Positions 46,609-55,959 of a DNA stretch of 64,000 nucleotides are shown one piece after another. The notes below the pieces were generated by a model that did not search any database, was not told the origin of the DNA, and saw only the letters and a list, made by a program, of their open reading frames with translations. The DNA is from Amycolatopsis thermoflava N1165. Its GTDB lineage: Bacteria; Actinomycetota; Actinomycetes; Mycobacteriales; Pseudonocardiaceae. Positions within the stretch are counted from its first letter, which is position 1. Each line of letters opens with the position of its first letter. The position numbers and the translations under genes are program-made. The stretch lies in assembly GCF_000473265.1 (NCBI RefSeq), contig NZ_KI421511.1:5810360-5874359 (forward strand), given 5' to 3'.

Positions 46609-47343
46609 TCACCCATAGGTGTCGCGCGGCCCGCGACCGGGCACGTGCCGCGGGCCCTTCCGCCAGCTCGGGGCGGTCGGGCCGTGGATGCGCATGCGCT
46701 TGACCACACCGTGGCCGACCCCGGCGGCGATCTTGGCGATGAGCTGGCTCTGCAGCAGCCGCAGCTGCGTGGCCCACGCGGTCGAGTCGGCGCGGACGGT
46801 GAGCTCGCCGTCCTTCAACGTCACCGGCTGGGCGTGCTCGGCGACGTCCTCGCCGACCAGGCGGGCCCACTCGCCGAAGACCCGGCTGCTGGTCACGCGC
46901 TCCTGCCAGCCGCGTTCGGCGACCAGCCGCCCGACGAGGCGGCCGAACGGCTGCGGGTCGCGGGCGTCTGGGCCCGCTCCCGACCAGCGGCGCCGGCGCG
47001 GGCTCTGGCCGCCGAGCTCGAACTTCCGCCTGCCCGGCTCGGTGCCCCTGGCGTCGGCCTTGGCGCGAGCGGCGGCCAGTGCGGAGCGAACCAGATCACG
47101 TCCGGTAGTGTTCCCGTTCGGCCCAGCCGGAGCATCACCGTCCGTGTCTGATCCACTCTTCTGGGGAGTCTGCGCCGCTTGTGACGCGGTTGAAGATCGC
47201 TCGTTTGGCCGCTTGGTCACGCGGGGCGATAACGCGTTCACCGTGTTATCCACACTATCCACAGAGTTGTCCCCAGATCGGTGGGTAACTCGTGTGGCCC
47301 CGGTCACTCGCTGTGGCTCATCGGGCCGTTCGTCGTCAGGCAC
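46609..47343 (-). CDS. dciA: DciA/DUF721 family protein with DnaA boxes in its N-terminal coding region
   Basis: Protein of 244 residues. The C-terminal DUF721 domain (about 125-225: [64 protein letters not shown]) is the DciA fold, which loads or operates the DnaB helicase in bacteria lacking DnaC. The N-terminal 120 residues are low-complexity. The start is a GTG at 47343, overlapping the end of recF by eight bases. DnaA-box sequences at 47246-47275 encode part of the N-terminus (DSVDNTV). Confidence 0.85.
   Translation of the reverse strand: MPDDERPDEPQRVTGATRVTHRSGDNSVDSVDNTVNALSPRVTKRPNERSSTASQAAQTPQKSGSDTDGDAPAGPNGNTTGRDLVRSALAAARAKADARGTEPGRRKFELGGQSPRRRRWSGAGPDARDPQPFGRLVGRLVAERGWQERVTSSRVFGEWARLVGEDVAEHAQPVTLKDGELTVRADSTAWATQLRLLQSQLIAKIAAGVGHGVVKRMRIHGPTAPSWRKGPRHVPGRGPRDTYG
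47246..47275. promoter_or_regulatory. Cluster of three DnaA-box-like sequences inside dciA
   Basis: TTATCCACA (47246-47254, perfect classical box), CTATCCACA (47255-47263) and TTGTCCCCA (47267-47275), all in one orientation with starts 9 and 12 bp apart. They fall in the weakly constrained N-terminal part of the dciA coding sequence. Confidence 0.55.
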
Positions 47344-48493
47344 TGCGCACCTCCCCGTCGGCGACGGTGAACCGGACCCCGGCCAGTTCCTCGGGCACGT
47401 CCTCGTCCACCGCCGCGGTGACCAGCACCTGTTCAGCGCCGGCGGCCACCTCGGCCAGCCGCGACCGGCGCCGCCGGTCGAGCTCGGCGAAGACGTCGTC
47501 GAGCAGGAGCACCGGTTCACCCGCTTCCCGCCGCAGCAGCTCGTAGGACGCCAGCCGCAGCGCGAGTGCGAACGACCAGGATTCCCCATGGCTCGCGTAG
47601 CCCTTCGCGGGGGCCTCGCCGAGGACGATCTCCAGCTCGTCGCGGTGCGGCCCGACGAGGCTGATCCCCCGTTCCAGCTCCTGCTGCCGCACCTGCGCCA
47701 TCGCCTCCACCAGGATACCGGTGAGGACCTCCGGTTCGGCGCGTTTCCCGTCCGGAACCCCGTACCCCTCGGGCAGTGCCGCGCCGAGGCTGGACCGGTA
47801 GGAGATCTTGGCCGGCCGCGAGTCGGGCGCGACCCCGGCGTAGGCCGCGGTGGTGTGCGGCCCGAGGTCGGCGACCAGGTCCAGCCGGGCGGCGAGCAGC
47901 TGGGCGCCGACCACCGAGAGGTGGTTGTCCCACACCTCGAGGGTCGACAGCGCGTACGGGTCGTCGCGCGCGGCACCCTTCTTCTTGCCCGCCGTCTTCA
48001 ACAACGCGTTGCGCTGCTTGAGGATCCGCTCGTAGTCGGCGCGCACGCCCGCGTACCGGGGCGCGCGCTGCACCAGCAGCTCGTCCATGAACCGGCGGCG
48101 CTCGCCCGGGTCGCCACGCACCAGCGCCAGGTCCTCCGGGGAGAACAACACGGTGCGCAGGATCCCGAGGATGTCCCGCGGCTTGCCGACCGCGCCCCGG
48201 TTGACCCGGGCGCGGTTCGCCCGGCCGGGGTTGATCTCCAGCTCGACGGTCAGCTCGCGGTCCTCGTTGACCACGGCCGCCCGCACGAGTGCCCGCTCAC
48301 AACCGTGCCGCACCAGCGGGGCGTCCGTCGCGACCCGGTGCGACCCGAGAGTCGCCAGGTAGCCGATCGCCTCCAGCAGGTTGGTCTTCCCGCGGCCGTT
48401 CTGGCCGACGAGGACCGTCGGTCCGGGGGTGAGCGGCAGGTCAGCGTGCTCCCAGGAGCGGAAGTCGGTGACCTGCAGGTGCCGTATGTGCAC
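47336..48493 (-). CDS. recF: DNA replication/repair protein RecF
   Basis: SMC-like ATPase that helps load RecA at gaps, 385 residues. Walker A is [15 protein letters not shown], the signature region [13 protein letters not shown], and Walker [13 protein letters not shown], with the YLATLGSHR and [24 protein letters not shown] blocks. The start is a GTG ([15 protein letters not shown]) ten bases after gnd. The gene order dnaN-gnd-recF-dciA-gyrB-gyrA is conserved in streptomycetes and relatives. Confidence 0.96.
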   Translation of the reverse strand: MHIRHLQVTDFRSWEHADLPLTPGPTVLVGQNGRGKTNLLEAIGYLATLGSHRVATDAPLVRHGCERALVRAAVVNEDRELTVELEINPGRANRARVNRGAVGKPRDILGILRTVLFSPEDLALVRGDPGERRRFMDELLVQRAPRYAGVRADYERILKQRNALLKTAGKKKGAARDDPYALSTLEVWDNHLSVVGAQLLAARLDLVADLGPHTTAAYAGVAPDSRPAKISYRSSLGAALPEGYGVPDGKRAEPEVLTGILVEAMAQVRQQELERGISLVGPHRDELEIVLGEAPAKGYASHGESWSFALALRLASYELLRREAGEPVLLLDDVFAELDRRRRSRLAEVAAGAEQVLVTAAVDEDVPEELAGVRFTVADGEVRSA

Positions 48494-48503
48494 GGCTGGG
48501 TGC

Positions 48504-49394
48504 CTACTCGCCGGCCTTCTTCACGGCGTGACCGCCGAACTGGTTGCGCAGCGCGGCGACGGCGCGCATCGCGGACGAGTCCTTCCGCCGCGAGGCGAAC
48601 CGCGCGAACAGCGCGGCCGAGATGACCGGCGCCGGCACCGCGTTGTTGATGGCCTCCTCCAGCGTCCACCGGCCCTCGCCGGAGTCCTCGACGTAACCCT
48701 CGAGGTCGTCCAGCTCCGGGTCCTCGTCCAGCGCGCGCACCAGCAGGTCGAGCAGCCAGGACCGGACCACGGTGCCGCGCTGCCAGCCCTTGATCACCGC
48801 CGGCACGTCCTCGACGACCTTCGCGGCCTCGAGTAGCTCGAAGCCCTCGGCGTAGGCCTGCATCAGGCCGTACTCGATGCCGTTGTGGATCATCTTCGCG
48901 TAGTGGCCGGCGCCGACCGAGCCGGCGTGCGAGAAGCCCTCCTCGCGCGGGCCGTCCGGGCGCAGCGCGTCGAAGATCGGCATGGCGCGCTCGACGAGCT
49001 CCTTGTCGCCGCCGACCATCAGGCCGTAGCCGTTCTCCTTGCCCCACACGCCACCGGACACGCCGCAGTCGAGGTAGCCGATGCCCTTGGCGGACAGCAC
49101 CTCGGCGTTGTGCTTGTCGTCGGTGAACCGGGAGTTGCCGCCGTCGATCACCAGATCGCCCTCGGCGAGCAGCTCACCCAGCTCGGCCACCGTCTCACGC
49201 GTCGGCCCGCCCGCGGGGACCATCACCCAGACGATGCGCGGGGCGTCCAGTTTGGACACCATGTCGGCGAGCGAGGTCGAGTCCGAGACCGCCTGGTTGC
49301 GGTCGTAGCCGACCACCTCGTGCCCGGCGGCGCGCAGCCGCTCGCGCATGTTGAAGCCCATCCGGCCGAGGCCGACCAGTCCCAGCTGAACCAT
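48504..49394 (-). CDS. gnd: 6-phosphogluconate dehydrogenase (decarboxylating), short GndA type
   Basis: Oxidises 6-phosphogluconate to ribulose 5-phosphate in the pentose phosphate pathway; 296 residues, the short NAD-type enzyme. The cofactor motif is [17 protein letters not shown], the substrate loop [17 protein letters not shown], and the catalytic segment [19 protein letters not shown] with Lys and Asn in [21 protein letters not shown]. Its place between dnaN and recF recurs in many actinomycetes and has no clear functional reason. The ATG has AAGGGGAG upstream. Confidence 0.94.
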   Translation of the reverse strand: MVQLGLVGLGRMGFNMRERLRAAGHEVVGYDRNQAVSDSTSLADMVSKLDAPRIVWVMVPAGGPTRETVAELGELLAEGDLVIDGGNSRFTDDKHNAEVLSAKGIGYLDCGVSGGVWGKENGYGLMVGGDKELVERAMPIFDALRPDGPREEGFSHAGSVGAGHYAKMIHNGIEYGLMQAYAEGFELLEAAKVVEDVPAVIKGWQRGTVVRSWLLDLLVRALDEDPELDDLEGYVEDSGEGRWTLEEAINNAVPAPVISAALFARFASRRKDSSAMRAVAALRNQFGGHAVKKAGE

Positions 49395-49425
49395 GGAACT
49401 CCCCTTCGTGCTTTCTCCGTCGCGG

Positions 49426-50559
49426 TCAGCCGGGTAGGCGGACCGGCATCAGTAGATAGAGGTAACCAGGAACGACCTGGCCCTGCTCGTCGGCCGGCTT
49501 GATCAAAGCCGGACGGTTCGGGGTGGTGAAGGTCAGCTCGGCGCGGTCGTGGTGCAGCGCGCCCAGACCGTCGACGAGGTAGCCCGGGTTGAACGCGATC
49601 GTCACCGGCTCGCCTTCGTACTCCACCGGCAGCTCCTCTTCGGCGCTGCCCTCGTCGTCGCCCCCGGCCGACAGGCGCAGCGAGTTGTCGCCGAACTCCA
49701 GCCGGACCTGGGTACCCCGCTCCGCCACCAGCGACACACGTTTGATCGCCTCCGAGAGCGGGGACACCTCGATCACCGCGCGGGAGGAGTGCTGGTTCGG
49801 GAGGAGCTGCCGGTATGGGGGGAACTCGGCGTCGAGCAGCCGGGTGGTCGTGTAGCGGCCGTTGCCGGACAGACCGAGCAGGCCCTCGCCGCTGGCGAGC
49901 CCGACGGAAACCTTGTTGCCCGCGGTGCCGAGCGACTTGGCGGCCTCGGCGAGGGTGCGCGCCGGGACGAGCACCGCGGCGTCGGCGAGCCCCTCGGCGG
50001 GCTCCCACGCGAACTCGCGCATCGCCAGGCGGAAGCGGTCGGTGGCGACGAGGGTGAGCGAGTTGCCGGAGATCTCCAGCCGCATGCCGGTCAGCATCGG
50101 CAGGGTGTCGTCCTTGCCCGCCGCGACGGCGACCTGGGTGACCGCCTGGCCGAACGCCTCGCCCGCGACCTCGCCGGCGAACGTCGGCTGGGCAGGCAGC
50201 TGCGGGTAGTCCTCGACCGGCATGGTCGGCAGGCTGAACCGGGCGCTGCCGCAGGTGATGGAGGCGCGGGAGCCCTCGACGGAGATCTCGACCGGCTGGG
50301 CCGGGAGCGCCTTGGTGATGTCGGCGAGCAGCCGTCCGGACACCAGCAGCCGCCCGCCGTCGGCGATCGTCGCCGGGACGCCGACCGTCGCGGAGACCTC
50401 GTAGTCGAAGCCGGAGACCGTGAGGGCGTCGGTCGAGCCGTCGGATCCGGCGTCGAGCAGCACCCCGCCCAGGACCGGGACCGGTGGCCTCGACGGCAGG
50501 CTGCGTGCCACCCACGCGACGGCGTCCGCGAGCCCGTCGCGCTCGACGCGGATCTTCAT
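49426..50559 (-). CDS. dnaN: DNA polymerase III beta clamp
   Basis: Sliding clamp of the replisome, 377 residues, with three repeated domains. Visible blocks are [76 protein letters not shown] and the C-terminal clamp-cleft [12 protein letters not shown]. The ATG at 50559 has AAAGGA seven bases upstream. It is the first minus-strand gene past the oriC region. Confidence 0.97.
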   Translation of the reverse strand: MKIRVERDGLADAVAWVARSLPSRPPVPVLGGVLLDAGSDGSTDALTVSGFDYEVSATVGVPATIADGGRLLVSGRLLADITKALPAQPVEISVEGSRASITCGSARFSLPTMPVEDYPQLPAQPTFAGEVAGEAFGQAVTQVAVAAGKDDTLPMLTGMRLEISGNSLTLVATDRFRLAMREFAWEPAEGLADAAVLVPARTLAEAAKSLGTAGNKVSVGLASGEGLLGLSGNGRYTTTRLLDAEFPPYRQLLPNQHSSRAVIEVSPLSEAIKRVSLVAERGTQVRLEFGDNSLRLSAGGDDEGSAEEELPVEYEGEPVTIAFNPGYLVDGLGALHHDRAELTFTTPNRPALIKPADEQGQVVPGYLYLLMPVRLPG

Positions 50560-50707
50560 GTGCCCATCCTTTCGACAGCCGAGCCCCTCATCGCGGCCCG
50601 AGAAGATCGACAAACGTCCCCGGGCAGGCCTCGAGCAGCGCGCTGACCAGGGATCTCGCAGTGTGGTGTGGCCCGGTGCCGATGTCGCCAACGACGAGCG
50701 GGCTGGG

Positions 50708-51051
50708 TGTGGATACCCACGTTAGAACGTGAGCGGCACCGGCGTCACTTGGGGCAGCCCATCGATTTGTCGATAAGACGATCTCGTCCGGAGCTCTGTC
50801 CCCATGTCCACAGCCCCCTGTTTTTCTCCGAAGGACTTCTTGAGAAAAAACCAAGGGCAGTGACAGTAATAGGGGCTGTGGATTCTGGGGACTACTGCCG
50901 TCGTCGCAGGTCCGCTCGCGCGGCGGGGTGTGGACATCTGTGGAGTACTACCGGTGGACAACTCGGGCCCTCCGTGGACAACTTCGGGCGGTCCCCAAAT
51001 GATCCACAGTTGTCCCCAGCTGTCCACAGAACTGTCCCCAGTTGTGGGGAT
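50708..51051. other. oriC: Probable chromosomal origin of replication (oriC) with DnaA-box array
   Basis: The 587-base gap between dnaN and the EamA gene holds at least twelve sequences close to TTGTCCACA or its complement. They lie at 50708, 50796, 50804, 50877, 50929, 50953, 50973, 51000, 51010, 51020, 51032 and 51043. The right group is spaced 10-22 bp apart and changes orientation near 50990. An AT-richer stretch with inverted repeat TTTTTCTC/GAGAAAAA (50821-50849) lies between the groups and could unwind. Placement beside dnaN supports oriC. Confidence 0.85.
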
Positions 51052-51146
51052 GTTCGTCCCCATGGCCGCGCACAGACGCGGTCGCCGTGGAACCAACCCA
51101 GTGGGTGACCGCGCTCGCGTCGATCGATGCGTTCTCGTTACTGGGA

Positions 51147-51959
51147 TCACAGATTCCGCGCCGCAGCGCGGCCCGCCGCGGCCGCACTCGCTGTCACACA
51201 AGCGATCCCGGCCCACGCGGCGAACGGCAGCCGCTCGCCGAGCACGAGCGCGCCGGCCACTCCCGCCACCGCCGCTTCGAGGCTCTCCAGCACCGCGACC
51301 GTGCGCGGTGGAACCCGGCGCAGTGCGGCGAGATCGAGCGAGTACGGGATCACGGCCGACAGCACCGCTACGCCGAATCCCGCCAGCAGCAAGGAAGGCC
51401 GCCACACCGGCGCGGTCACGCCGAAGGGCAGGGTGAGGATCGCGGCCACCGTCACCGCGAGCGCGAGGATCGATCCATCCGGGACACTCGCGCCGACTTT
51501 CCGGCTCAGCACCAGGTATCCACCCATCGATGCCGCGGACAGCAGAGCGAGCGCCACTCCCGCCGCCGGAAGCGTCGTCCCGGACGGTGAATGGAACAGC
51601 CAGACCCCGAAGGCGGCGAGCAGAGCGAAACCGACGTCACGCGCACGCCGTGCCGTCGCCACCGCGACCCCGAGCGGACCGAGCAACTGCAACGCGCTCG
51701 CGACACCCAGCGGCAGGAAACCCAGCGCCGGGTAGATCAGGTTCATCCCGGCGATCGCCACGCCGAAACCCAGCACCGGCGGCAGGTTCCGGCGCGACGG
51801 CAACGCCGGGCGGTGGATCGCCAGTAGGACGAGCGCGGCGAAGGAGAGCCGCAACGCGACCACCCCGCCGGGGCCGGCCGCGGCGAAGAGCTGCTTCCCG
51901 AACGCCTGCCCGGTCTGCACGCTGACGACGCTGCCGAGGACGAGAAGTGCGGCTCCCAT
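51147..51959 (-). CDS. EamA-family (RhtA-like) inner membrane exporter
   Basis: Drug/metabolite transporter of 270 residues with ten membrane helices in two EamA halves. Visible segments are VVALRLSFAALVLLAI, GFLPLGVASALQLLGPLGVAVA, GVALALLSAASMGGYLVLSR and LSAVIPYSLDLAALRRVPPRTVAVLESLEAAVAGVAGALVLGERLP. RhtA-like members export threonine/homoserine or other amino compounds. It is divergent from a LysR gene. The pair sits between oriC and dnaA, a place normally gene-free, so it looks like an insertion. Confidence 0.88.
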   Translation of the reverse strand: MGAALLVLGSVVSVQTGQAFGKQLFAAAGPGGVVALRLSFAALVLLAIHRPALPSRRNLPPVLGFGVAIAGMNLIYPALGFLPLGVASALQLLGPLGVAVATARRARDVGFALLAAFGVWLFHSPSGTTLPAAGVALALLSAASMGGYLVLSRKVGASVPDGSILALAVTVAAILTLPFGVTAPVWRPSLLLAGFGVAVLSAVIPYSLDLAALRRVPPRTVAVLESLEAAVAGVAGALVLGERLPFAAWAGIACVTASAAAAGRAAARNL

Positions 51960-51988
51960 GTGTTCCGAGTCTTGGCGCGGAGCCGCCG

Positions 51989-52019
51989 GAGTTCCATCGA
52001 GACTTCACGCACGGAACTC
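51989..52019. promoter_or_regulatory. Candidate LysR binding site
   Basis: GAGTTCC (51989-51995) and GGAACTC (52013-52019) form an inverted repeat with a 17-base spacer, between the divergent EamA and LysR starts (51959 and 52035). Spacing over three helical turns suits a LysR tetramer. Confidence 0.45.
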
Positions 52020-52034
52020 TTTAGCCTCCACTAC

Positions 52035-52955
52035 ATGATCGACCTCCGGCGCCTGAGCGTCCTCCGGGTACTGGCCGAGCACGGCACCGTCACGGCCGCC
52101 GCGGAGGCGCTGCACCTGACCCCGTCGGCGGTCTCGCAGCAACTCCGGTTGCTCGCCAAGGAGGTCGGCGTCGAACTGCTGCGCCGCGACGGGCGCCGCG
52201 TCCGGTTGACCCCTGCCGCGGTCGTGTTGCTCGAACACGCGGATTCGCTGTTCGCGCAATGGGAACGAGCGCGGGCCGACCTGACCGCCGGGGAAGAGGC
52301 CGGCGCCGTGCGCATGTGCGGCGTCTCCTCGACGGTCGCCGCGTTGCTCGGTCCGGCGGTCACTCGCCTGCGGCAGGAGCACCCGCGGCTGACTGCGCGC
52401 GTAATAGAAGAGGAAAGCGCTGACTGCTACGAGCTGTTGCTCGCCGAGGCGGCCGACATCGCCGTCGTGCTGCCCACGCCCGAAGCGCCGCCCGTCGACG
52501 ACCCCCGCTTCACGCAGTGGCCGCTCCTCGACGACCCGCAGGATCTTCTCGTCGCCGCAGGACATCCGCTGACGCGGCAGGACGCGGTGGAACTCGCCGA
52601 CGCCGCGCGTGAACCGTGGATCGTGAAGCCGCGCCACAACGACACGTACGCGCTCCTGCAGGTCGCTTGCGCCGCTGCCGGTTTCACGCCGCGCATCGCG
52701 CACGAAGCCAAGGAGTGGTTCGCGGTGTCCGCGCTCGTCGCCGCCGGGCTCGGGGTGTGCCTCGTGCCGCGGCTCGCTCCCCTGCCGCCGCAGCACGAGG
52801 TGGTGCGGATTCCGTTGCGCGGCAACCCGCGTCCGTCGAGGCGCATCGTCGGCTGCGTCCGGCGCGGGAGCGAGGAGCAGTGGCCGATCGCCCGCGCGGT
52901 CGCGGCGATCGAAGCGGTGTGCGCGGAGCGGGCTACTGACGGGCGCGCTGTTTGA
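52035..52955 (+). CDS. LysR-family transcriptional regulator, divergent from the EamA exporter
   Basis: Regulator of 306 residues. The HTH contains [48 protein letters not shown]. The effector domain has [46 protein letters not shown] and [21 protein letters not shown]. It probably controls the exporter next to it in response to an amino acid or metabolite. The 3' end overlaps the dnaA stop region by 23 bases, so this gene and dnaA are convergent, which is unusual for the dnaA locus. Confidence 0.88.
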   Translation: MIDLRRLSVLRVLAEHGTVTAAAEALHLTPSAVSQQLRLLAKEVGVELLRRDGRRVRLTPAAVVLLEHADSLFAQWERARADLTAGEEAGAVRMCGVSSTVAALLGPAVTRLRQEHPRLTARVIEEESADCYELLLAEAADIAVVLPTPEAPPVDDPRFTQWPLLDDPQDLLVAAGHPLTRQDAVELADAAREPWIVKPRHNDTYALLQVACAAAGFTPRIAHEAKEWFAVSALVAAGLGVCLVPRLAPLPPQHEVVRIPLRGNPRPSRRIVGCVRRGSEEQWPIARAVAAIEAVCAERATDGRAV

Positions 52956-54549
52956 TGCGCGCGGTGAGTTCCTGCACCTGGTCGTAGATCCGCCTGCGTT
53001 CGGCCATCTCCTTGCGGATCTTCTTGTCCGCGTGCATGACGGTCGTGTGGTCGCGGCCGCCGAACGTCTGCCCGATCTTCGGCAGCGACATGTCCGTCAG
53101 CTCACGGCACAGGTACATCGCGATCTGCCGCGCCGTGGCAAGCGCTTTCGTCTTGCCGGGGCCGCACAGGTCGTCGACCGTCACGTCGAAGAACTCGGCC
53201 GTGGTGGCCATGATCGTCGGCGCGCTGATCTCCGGCGCCTGCGAGTCCGGGATCAGGTCGCGCAGCACGATCTCCGCGAGACCGACGTCCACGGGTTGCT
53301 GGTTCAGCGACGCGAACGCGGTGACGCGGATGAGCGCGCCCTCCAGTTCGCGGATGTTCGCCTCCACCCGCGAGGCGATGAACTCGAGCACGTCACCTGG
53401 CACGGCCAGGCGGTCCTGCGCCGCCTTCTTGCGGAGGATCGCGATGCGCGTCTCCAGTTCGGGCGGCTGGATGTCGGTGATGAGGCCCCACTCGAACCGC
53501 GTGCGCAGCCGGTCCTCCAGGGTCTCCAGCCGCTTCGGCGGCCGGTCCGAGGACACCACGATCTGCTTGTTCGAGTTGTGCAGCGTGTTGAAGGTGTGGA
53601 AGAACTCCTCCTGAGTACCTTCCTTGCCTTCCAGGAACTGGATGTCGTCGACGAGCAGGATGTCGATGTCCCGGTAGCGGCGCTGGAACGCCACCTTCCG
53701 GTCGTCGCGCAGCGAGTTGATGAAGTCGTTGGTGAACTCTTCGGTCGAGACGTAGCGCACACGCATGCCGGGGAAGAGGCGCTGCGCGTAGTGCCCGACG
53801 GCGTGCAGCAGGTGCGTCTTGCCCAGCCCCGACTCGCCCCAGATGAACAGCGGGTTGTACGCGCGGGACGGCGCCTCGGCGACGGCGAACGCGGCCGCGT
53901 GCGCGAAGCGGTTGGACGCGCCGATGACGAACGTGTCGAACGTGTACTTCTCGTTGAGCCGGGTCTTCGACGTCTCCGGCTGGGCCGGCGCGGTGTAGGG
54001 CTGGCCCGCGCTGGGCTGGCCGGAGAACATCGGCCAGATCTCGTGCGCGGCGGCCAGCGCCTCGCCCTCTTCGTCGACTTCCTCGTCACCGTCGTCCTCG
54101 GGCAGGACGGCCTTCACCGGTTCCGGCGGGTGCGCGCGGACCCGCCGCAGCGGCGGGAGCATGCCGTCGTCGAGCGGCGGCATCTTCGGGGGCATCACCG
54201 GAGCCTCGGCCGCGGCGACGGGCGCCGTTTCCACCCTGGTGGGTGACGGGTACGGGGCGGGCGGTGGTGGCGGGGGCGGGGTCACCTCGGCGGTGTCGAC
54301 CTTCACGGCCAGCGAGACGGGACGGCCGAGCCGGCGCGAGAGCGCGTGCGTGATCGGGTCCCGCAGGGCGCGCTCGATCGCTTCCTTCGCGAAGTCGCTC
54401 GGAGCGGCGAGCAGAGCCGTGCCGTCGAGCAGGCCGATCGGGCGGGTGACTCGCATCCAGGCCCGCTGCTGAGGCGAAAGCGTGCCGTCCGACAGCTCCC
54501 GGACCACCTGGTCCCAGACCACGCCCAGATTCAACTGGTGCTCGGACAC
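52933..54549 (-). CDS. dnaA: Chromosomal replication initiator DnaA
   Basis: Initiator ATPase of 538 residues. N-terminal domain I (about 1-90: [25 protein letters not shown]) is followed by a long acidic/Pro-rich linker typical of actinobacteria. The AAA+ domain III has Walker [12 protein letters not shown] and Walker [12 protein letters not shown], with the sensor segment [26 protein letters not shown]-binding domain IV has the DnaA signature [16 protein letters not shown]. The GTG start is at 54549. It is separated from oriC by two genes. Confidence 0.97.
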   Translation of the reverse strand: MSEHQLNLGVVWDQVVRELSDGTLSPQQRAWMRVTRPIGLLDGTALLAAPSDFAKEAIERALRDPITHALSRRLGRPVSLAVKVDTAEVTPPPPPPPAPYPSPTRVETAPVAAAEAPVMPPKMPPLDDGMLPPLRRVRAHPPEPVKAVLPEDDGDEEVDEEGEALAAAHEIWPMFSGQPSAGQPYTAPAQPETSKTRLNEKYTFDTFVIGASNRFAHAAAFAVAEAPSRAYNPLFIWGESGLGKTHLLHAVGHYAQRLFPGMRVRYVSTEEFTNDFINSLRDDRKVAFQRRYRDIDILLVDDIQFLEGKEGTQEEFFHTFNTLHNSNKQIVVSSDRPPKRLETLEDRLRTRFEWGLITDIQPPELETRIAILRKKAAQDRLAVPGDVLEFIASRVEANIRELEGALIRVTAFASLNQQPVDVGLAEIVLRDLIPDSQAPEISAPTIMATTAEFFDVTVDDLCGPGKTKALATARQIAMYLCRELTDMSLPKIGQTFGGRDHTTVMHADKKIRKEMAERRRIYDQVQELTARIKQRARQ

Positions 54550-55068
54550 CGACTTCGTCCCCTCCCCTCGTCACCCCGGACGACCCCACCGACCTCGAAG
54601 AACACCCGAGCCGGGCGCCTGGCTCACTCACACGAGCGGCACCTCGCAGCCCCCTGGTCACCGCGCGCAGCAAGTATCCACAGAGTTGTCCACAACTGTG
54701 CACTAATGTACGGCGGCCCGCAGTCACTCCACCTGCGGGTGCGAACCTACGCCAGCCAGAGCCTCCACACCTTCTTACGGCGGCGCCGAGCACCTCGAAC
54801 GGGTGACCCAAGAGGAGACACGCTAACAAAGGCCCGTGCCGTGCCACAAGGCACTGTGGAGGTCAGGATGGCATGCCTCACGCGGCGTCGCCACTCGGTC
54901 CCCCACTGTGGTTGTGGGGGCCGGTTGCCGGGCCGGTGAGCGGGGTGCGTACTCTCGATAGGTCTCCCGCGCGCGACGGGTTTGTTCGCATGCGCGCGAT
55001 TCGAGACACCCCCGAGCTGATCGGTGGCTCCAGCTTGCCGCCGAGTATGTCGAGACCAGGAGTAAGCA
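54550..55068. promoter_or_regulatory. dnaA-rpmH divergent intergenic region with two DnaA boxes
   Basis: This 519-base gap holds promoters for dnaA (minus) and rpmH (plus). GTATCCACA (54674-54682) and TTGTCCACA (54686-54694, a perfect actinobacterial box) lie about 125-145 bases upstream of dnaA, suggesting autoregulation. A hairpin CCCCAC/GTGGGG lies near 54900-54920 in the rpmH leader. No coding sequence longer than short antisense frames is evident. Confidence 0.65.
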
Positions 55069-55212
55069 GTGAGCAAGGGTAAGCGCACCTTCCAGCCGAA
55101 CAACCGTCGACGCGCCCGGACCCACGGCTTCCGGCTGCGGATGCGCACCCGCGCCGGTCGCGCGATCCTGTCGGCCCGCCGTCGCAAGGGCCGCGAGAAG
55201 CTGTCCGCCTGA
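55069..55212 (+). CDS. rpmH: 50S ribosomal protein L34
   Basis: Highly basic 47-residue ribosomal protein. It starts [20 protein letters not shown] after a GTG and continues [20 protein letters not shown], ending REKLSA. This is the canonical L34 sequence pattern. GAGACCAGGAG upstream gives an AGGAG ribosome site. It is divergent from dnaA and followed by rnpA after 22 bases, the universal arrangement. Confidence 0.97.
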   Translation: MSKGKRTFQPNNRRRARTHGFRLRMRTRAGRAILSARRRKGREKLSA

Positions 55213-55234
55213 TAGCGCCGTTCCGAGGCGCGAC

Positions 55235-55654
55235 GTGCTGCCCCGTGCCGCCCGGTTGCGGCGCAGTGAGGACTTCCGCGACGTCATGCGCAGGGGTGCT
55301 CGGGCAGGTCGGCGCCGCCTCGTGGTGCACGCGGTTCAGTCCACCGACCCGTCCGCGGGAACGCCGCGGGCGGGTTTTGTGGTGAGCAAGGCCGTGGGCA
55401 ACTCGGTGGTCCGCCACCGCGTGACCCGGCGCCTGCGGCATCTCGTCATGCAGCGCCTTGGAACCGTGCCGCCCGGCAGTTCGTTGGTCGTGAGGGCCCT
55501 GCCGCCGGCGGCCACCGCGTCCAGTGCCGAACTCGGTGCCGATCTGGACGCGGCGCTGAAACGGCTGAGCCTGCTCCCGGGCCGCCCGTCCGACGGCCCG
55601 GCGACACCCCGGCCGGACACGGCCGCGGACACGAGGGGCCACGCCGGTGAATGA
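55235..55654 (+). CDS. rnpA: Ribonuclease P protein component
   Basis: Protein subunit of RNase P that helps 5' maturation of tRNAs, 139 residues. It shows [26 protein letters not shown], the central [23 protein letters not shown] (the conserved RNR-type helix) and [27 protein letters not shown]. The last 25 residues are a Pro/Asp-rich extension common in actinobacteria. The start is a GTG. The end overlaps yidD by eight bases. Confidence 0.94.
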   Translation: MLPRAARLRRSEDFRDVMRRGARAGRRRLVVHAVQSTDPSAGTPRAGFVVSKAVGNSVVRHRVTRRLRHLVMQRLGTVPPGSSLVVRALPPAATASSAELGADLDAALKRLSLLPGRPSDGPATPRPDTAADTRGHAGE

Positions 55655-55955
55655 CGCCAGCACCGATGCACCGCAGAAGGTCGAGCGCCCTGGGCCGATC
55701 GCCCAGGTACTGTTGCTCCCGCTGCGGTTCTACCGCCGTTTCATCTCGCCCTACCTCCCGCCGAGCTGCCGCTTCTACCCCAGCTGCAGCACGTACGCGG
55801 TCGAGGCCCTGACCCGTTTCGGCGCCGCGAAGGGCAGCTACCTCGCCCTCCGCAGGCTGCTGCGCTGCGGCCCGTGGACGATGCCCGGCCGCGATCCGGT
55901 GCCTGAGGTGTTCTCGTGGCGCCACCAGAGACCTGGTTTGTCAACCGAGGAGTAG
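55647..55955 (+). CDS. yidD: Membrane protein insertion efficiency factor YidD
   Basis: Small peripheral membrane protein of 102 residues with the family core [56 protein letters not shown], including the three conserved Cys. It assists YidC/Sec insertion of membrane proteins. The start is a GTG inside the rnpA end. It is part of the rpmH-rnpA-yidD-yidC-jag-rsmG series. Confidence 0.95.
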   Translation: MNDASTDAPQKVERPGPIAQVLLLPLRFYRRFISPYLPPSCRFYPSCSTYAVEALTRFGAAKGSYLALRRLLRCGPWTMPGRDPVPEVFSWRHQRPGLSTEE

Positions 55956-55959
55956 CTCA

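Noticed and set aside
48504..49394. gnd as a foreign insertion between dnaN and recF
   Set aside because: This order is shared by Streptomyces and many actinomycetes, so it is conserved synteny rather than a novelty.
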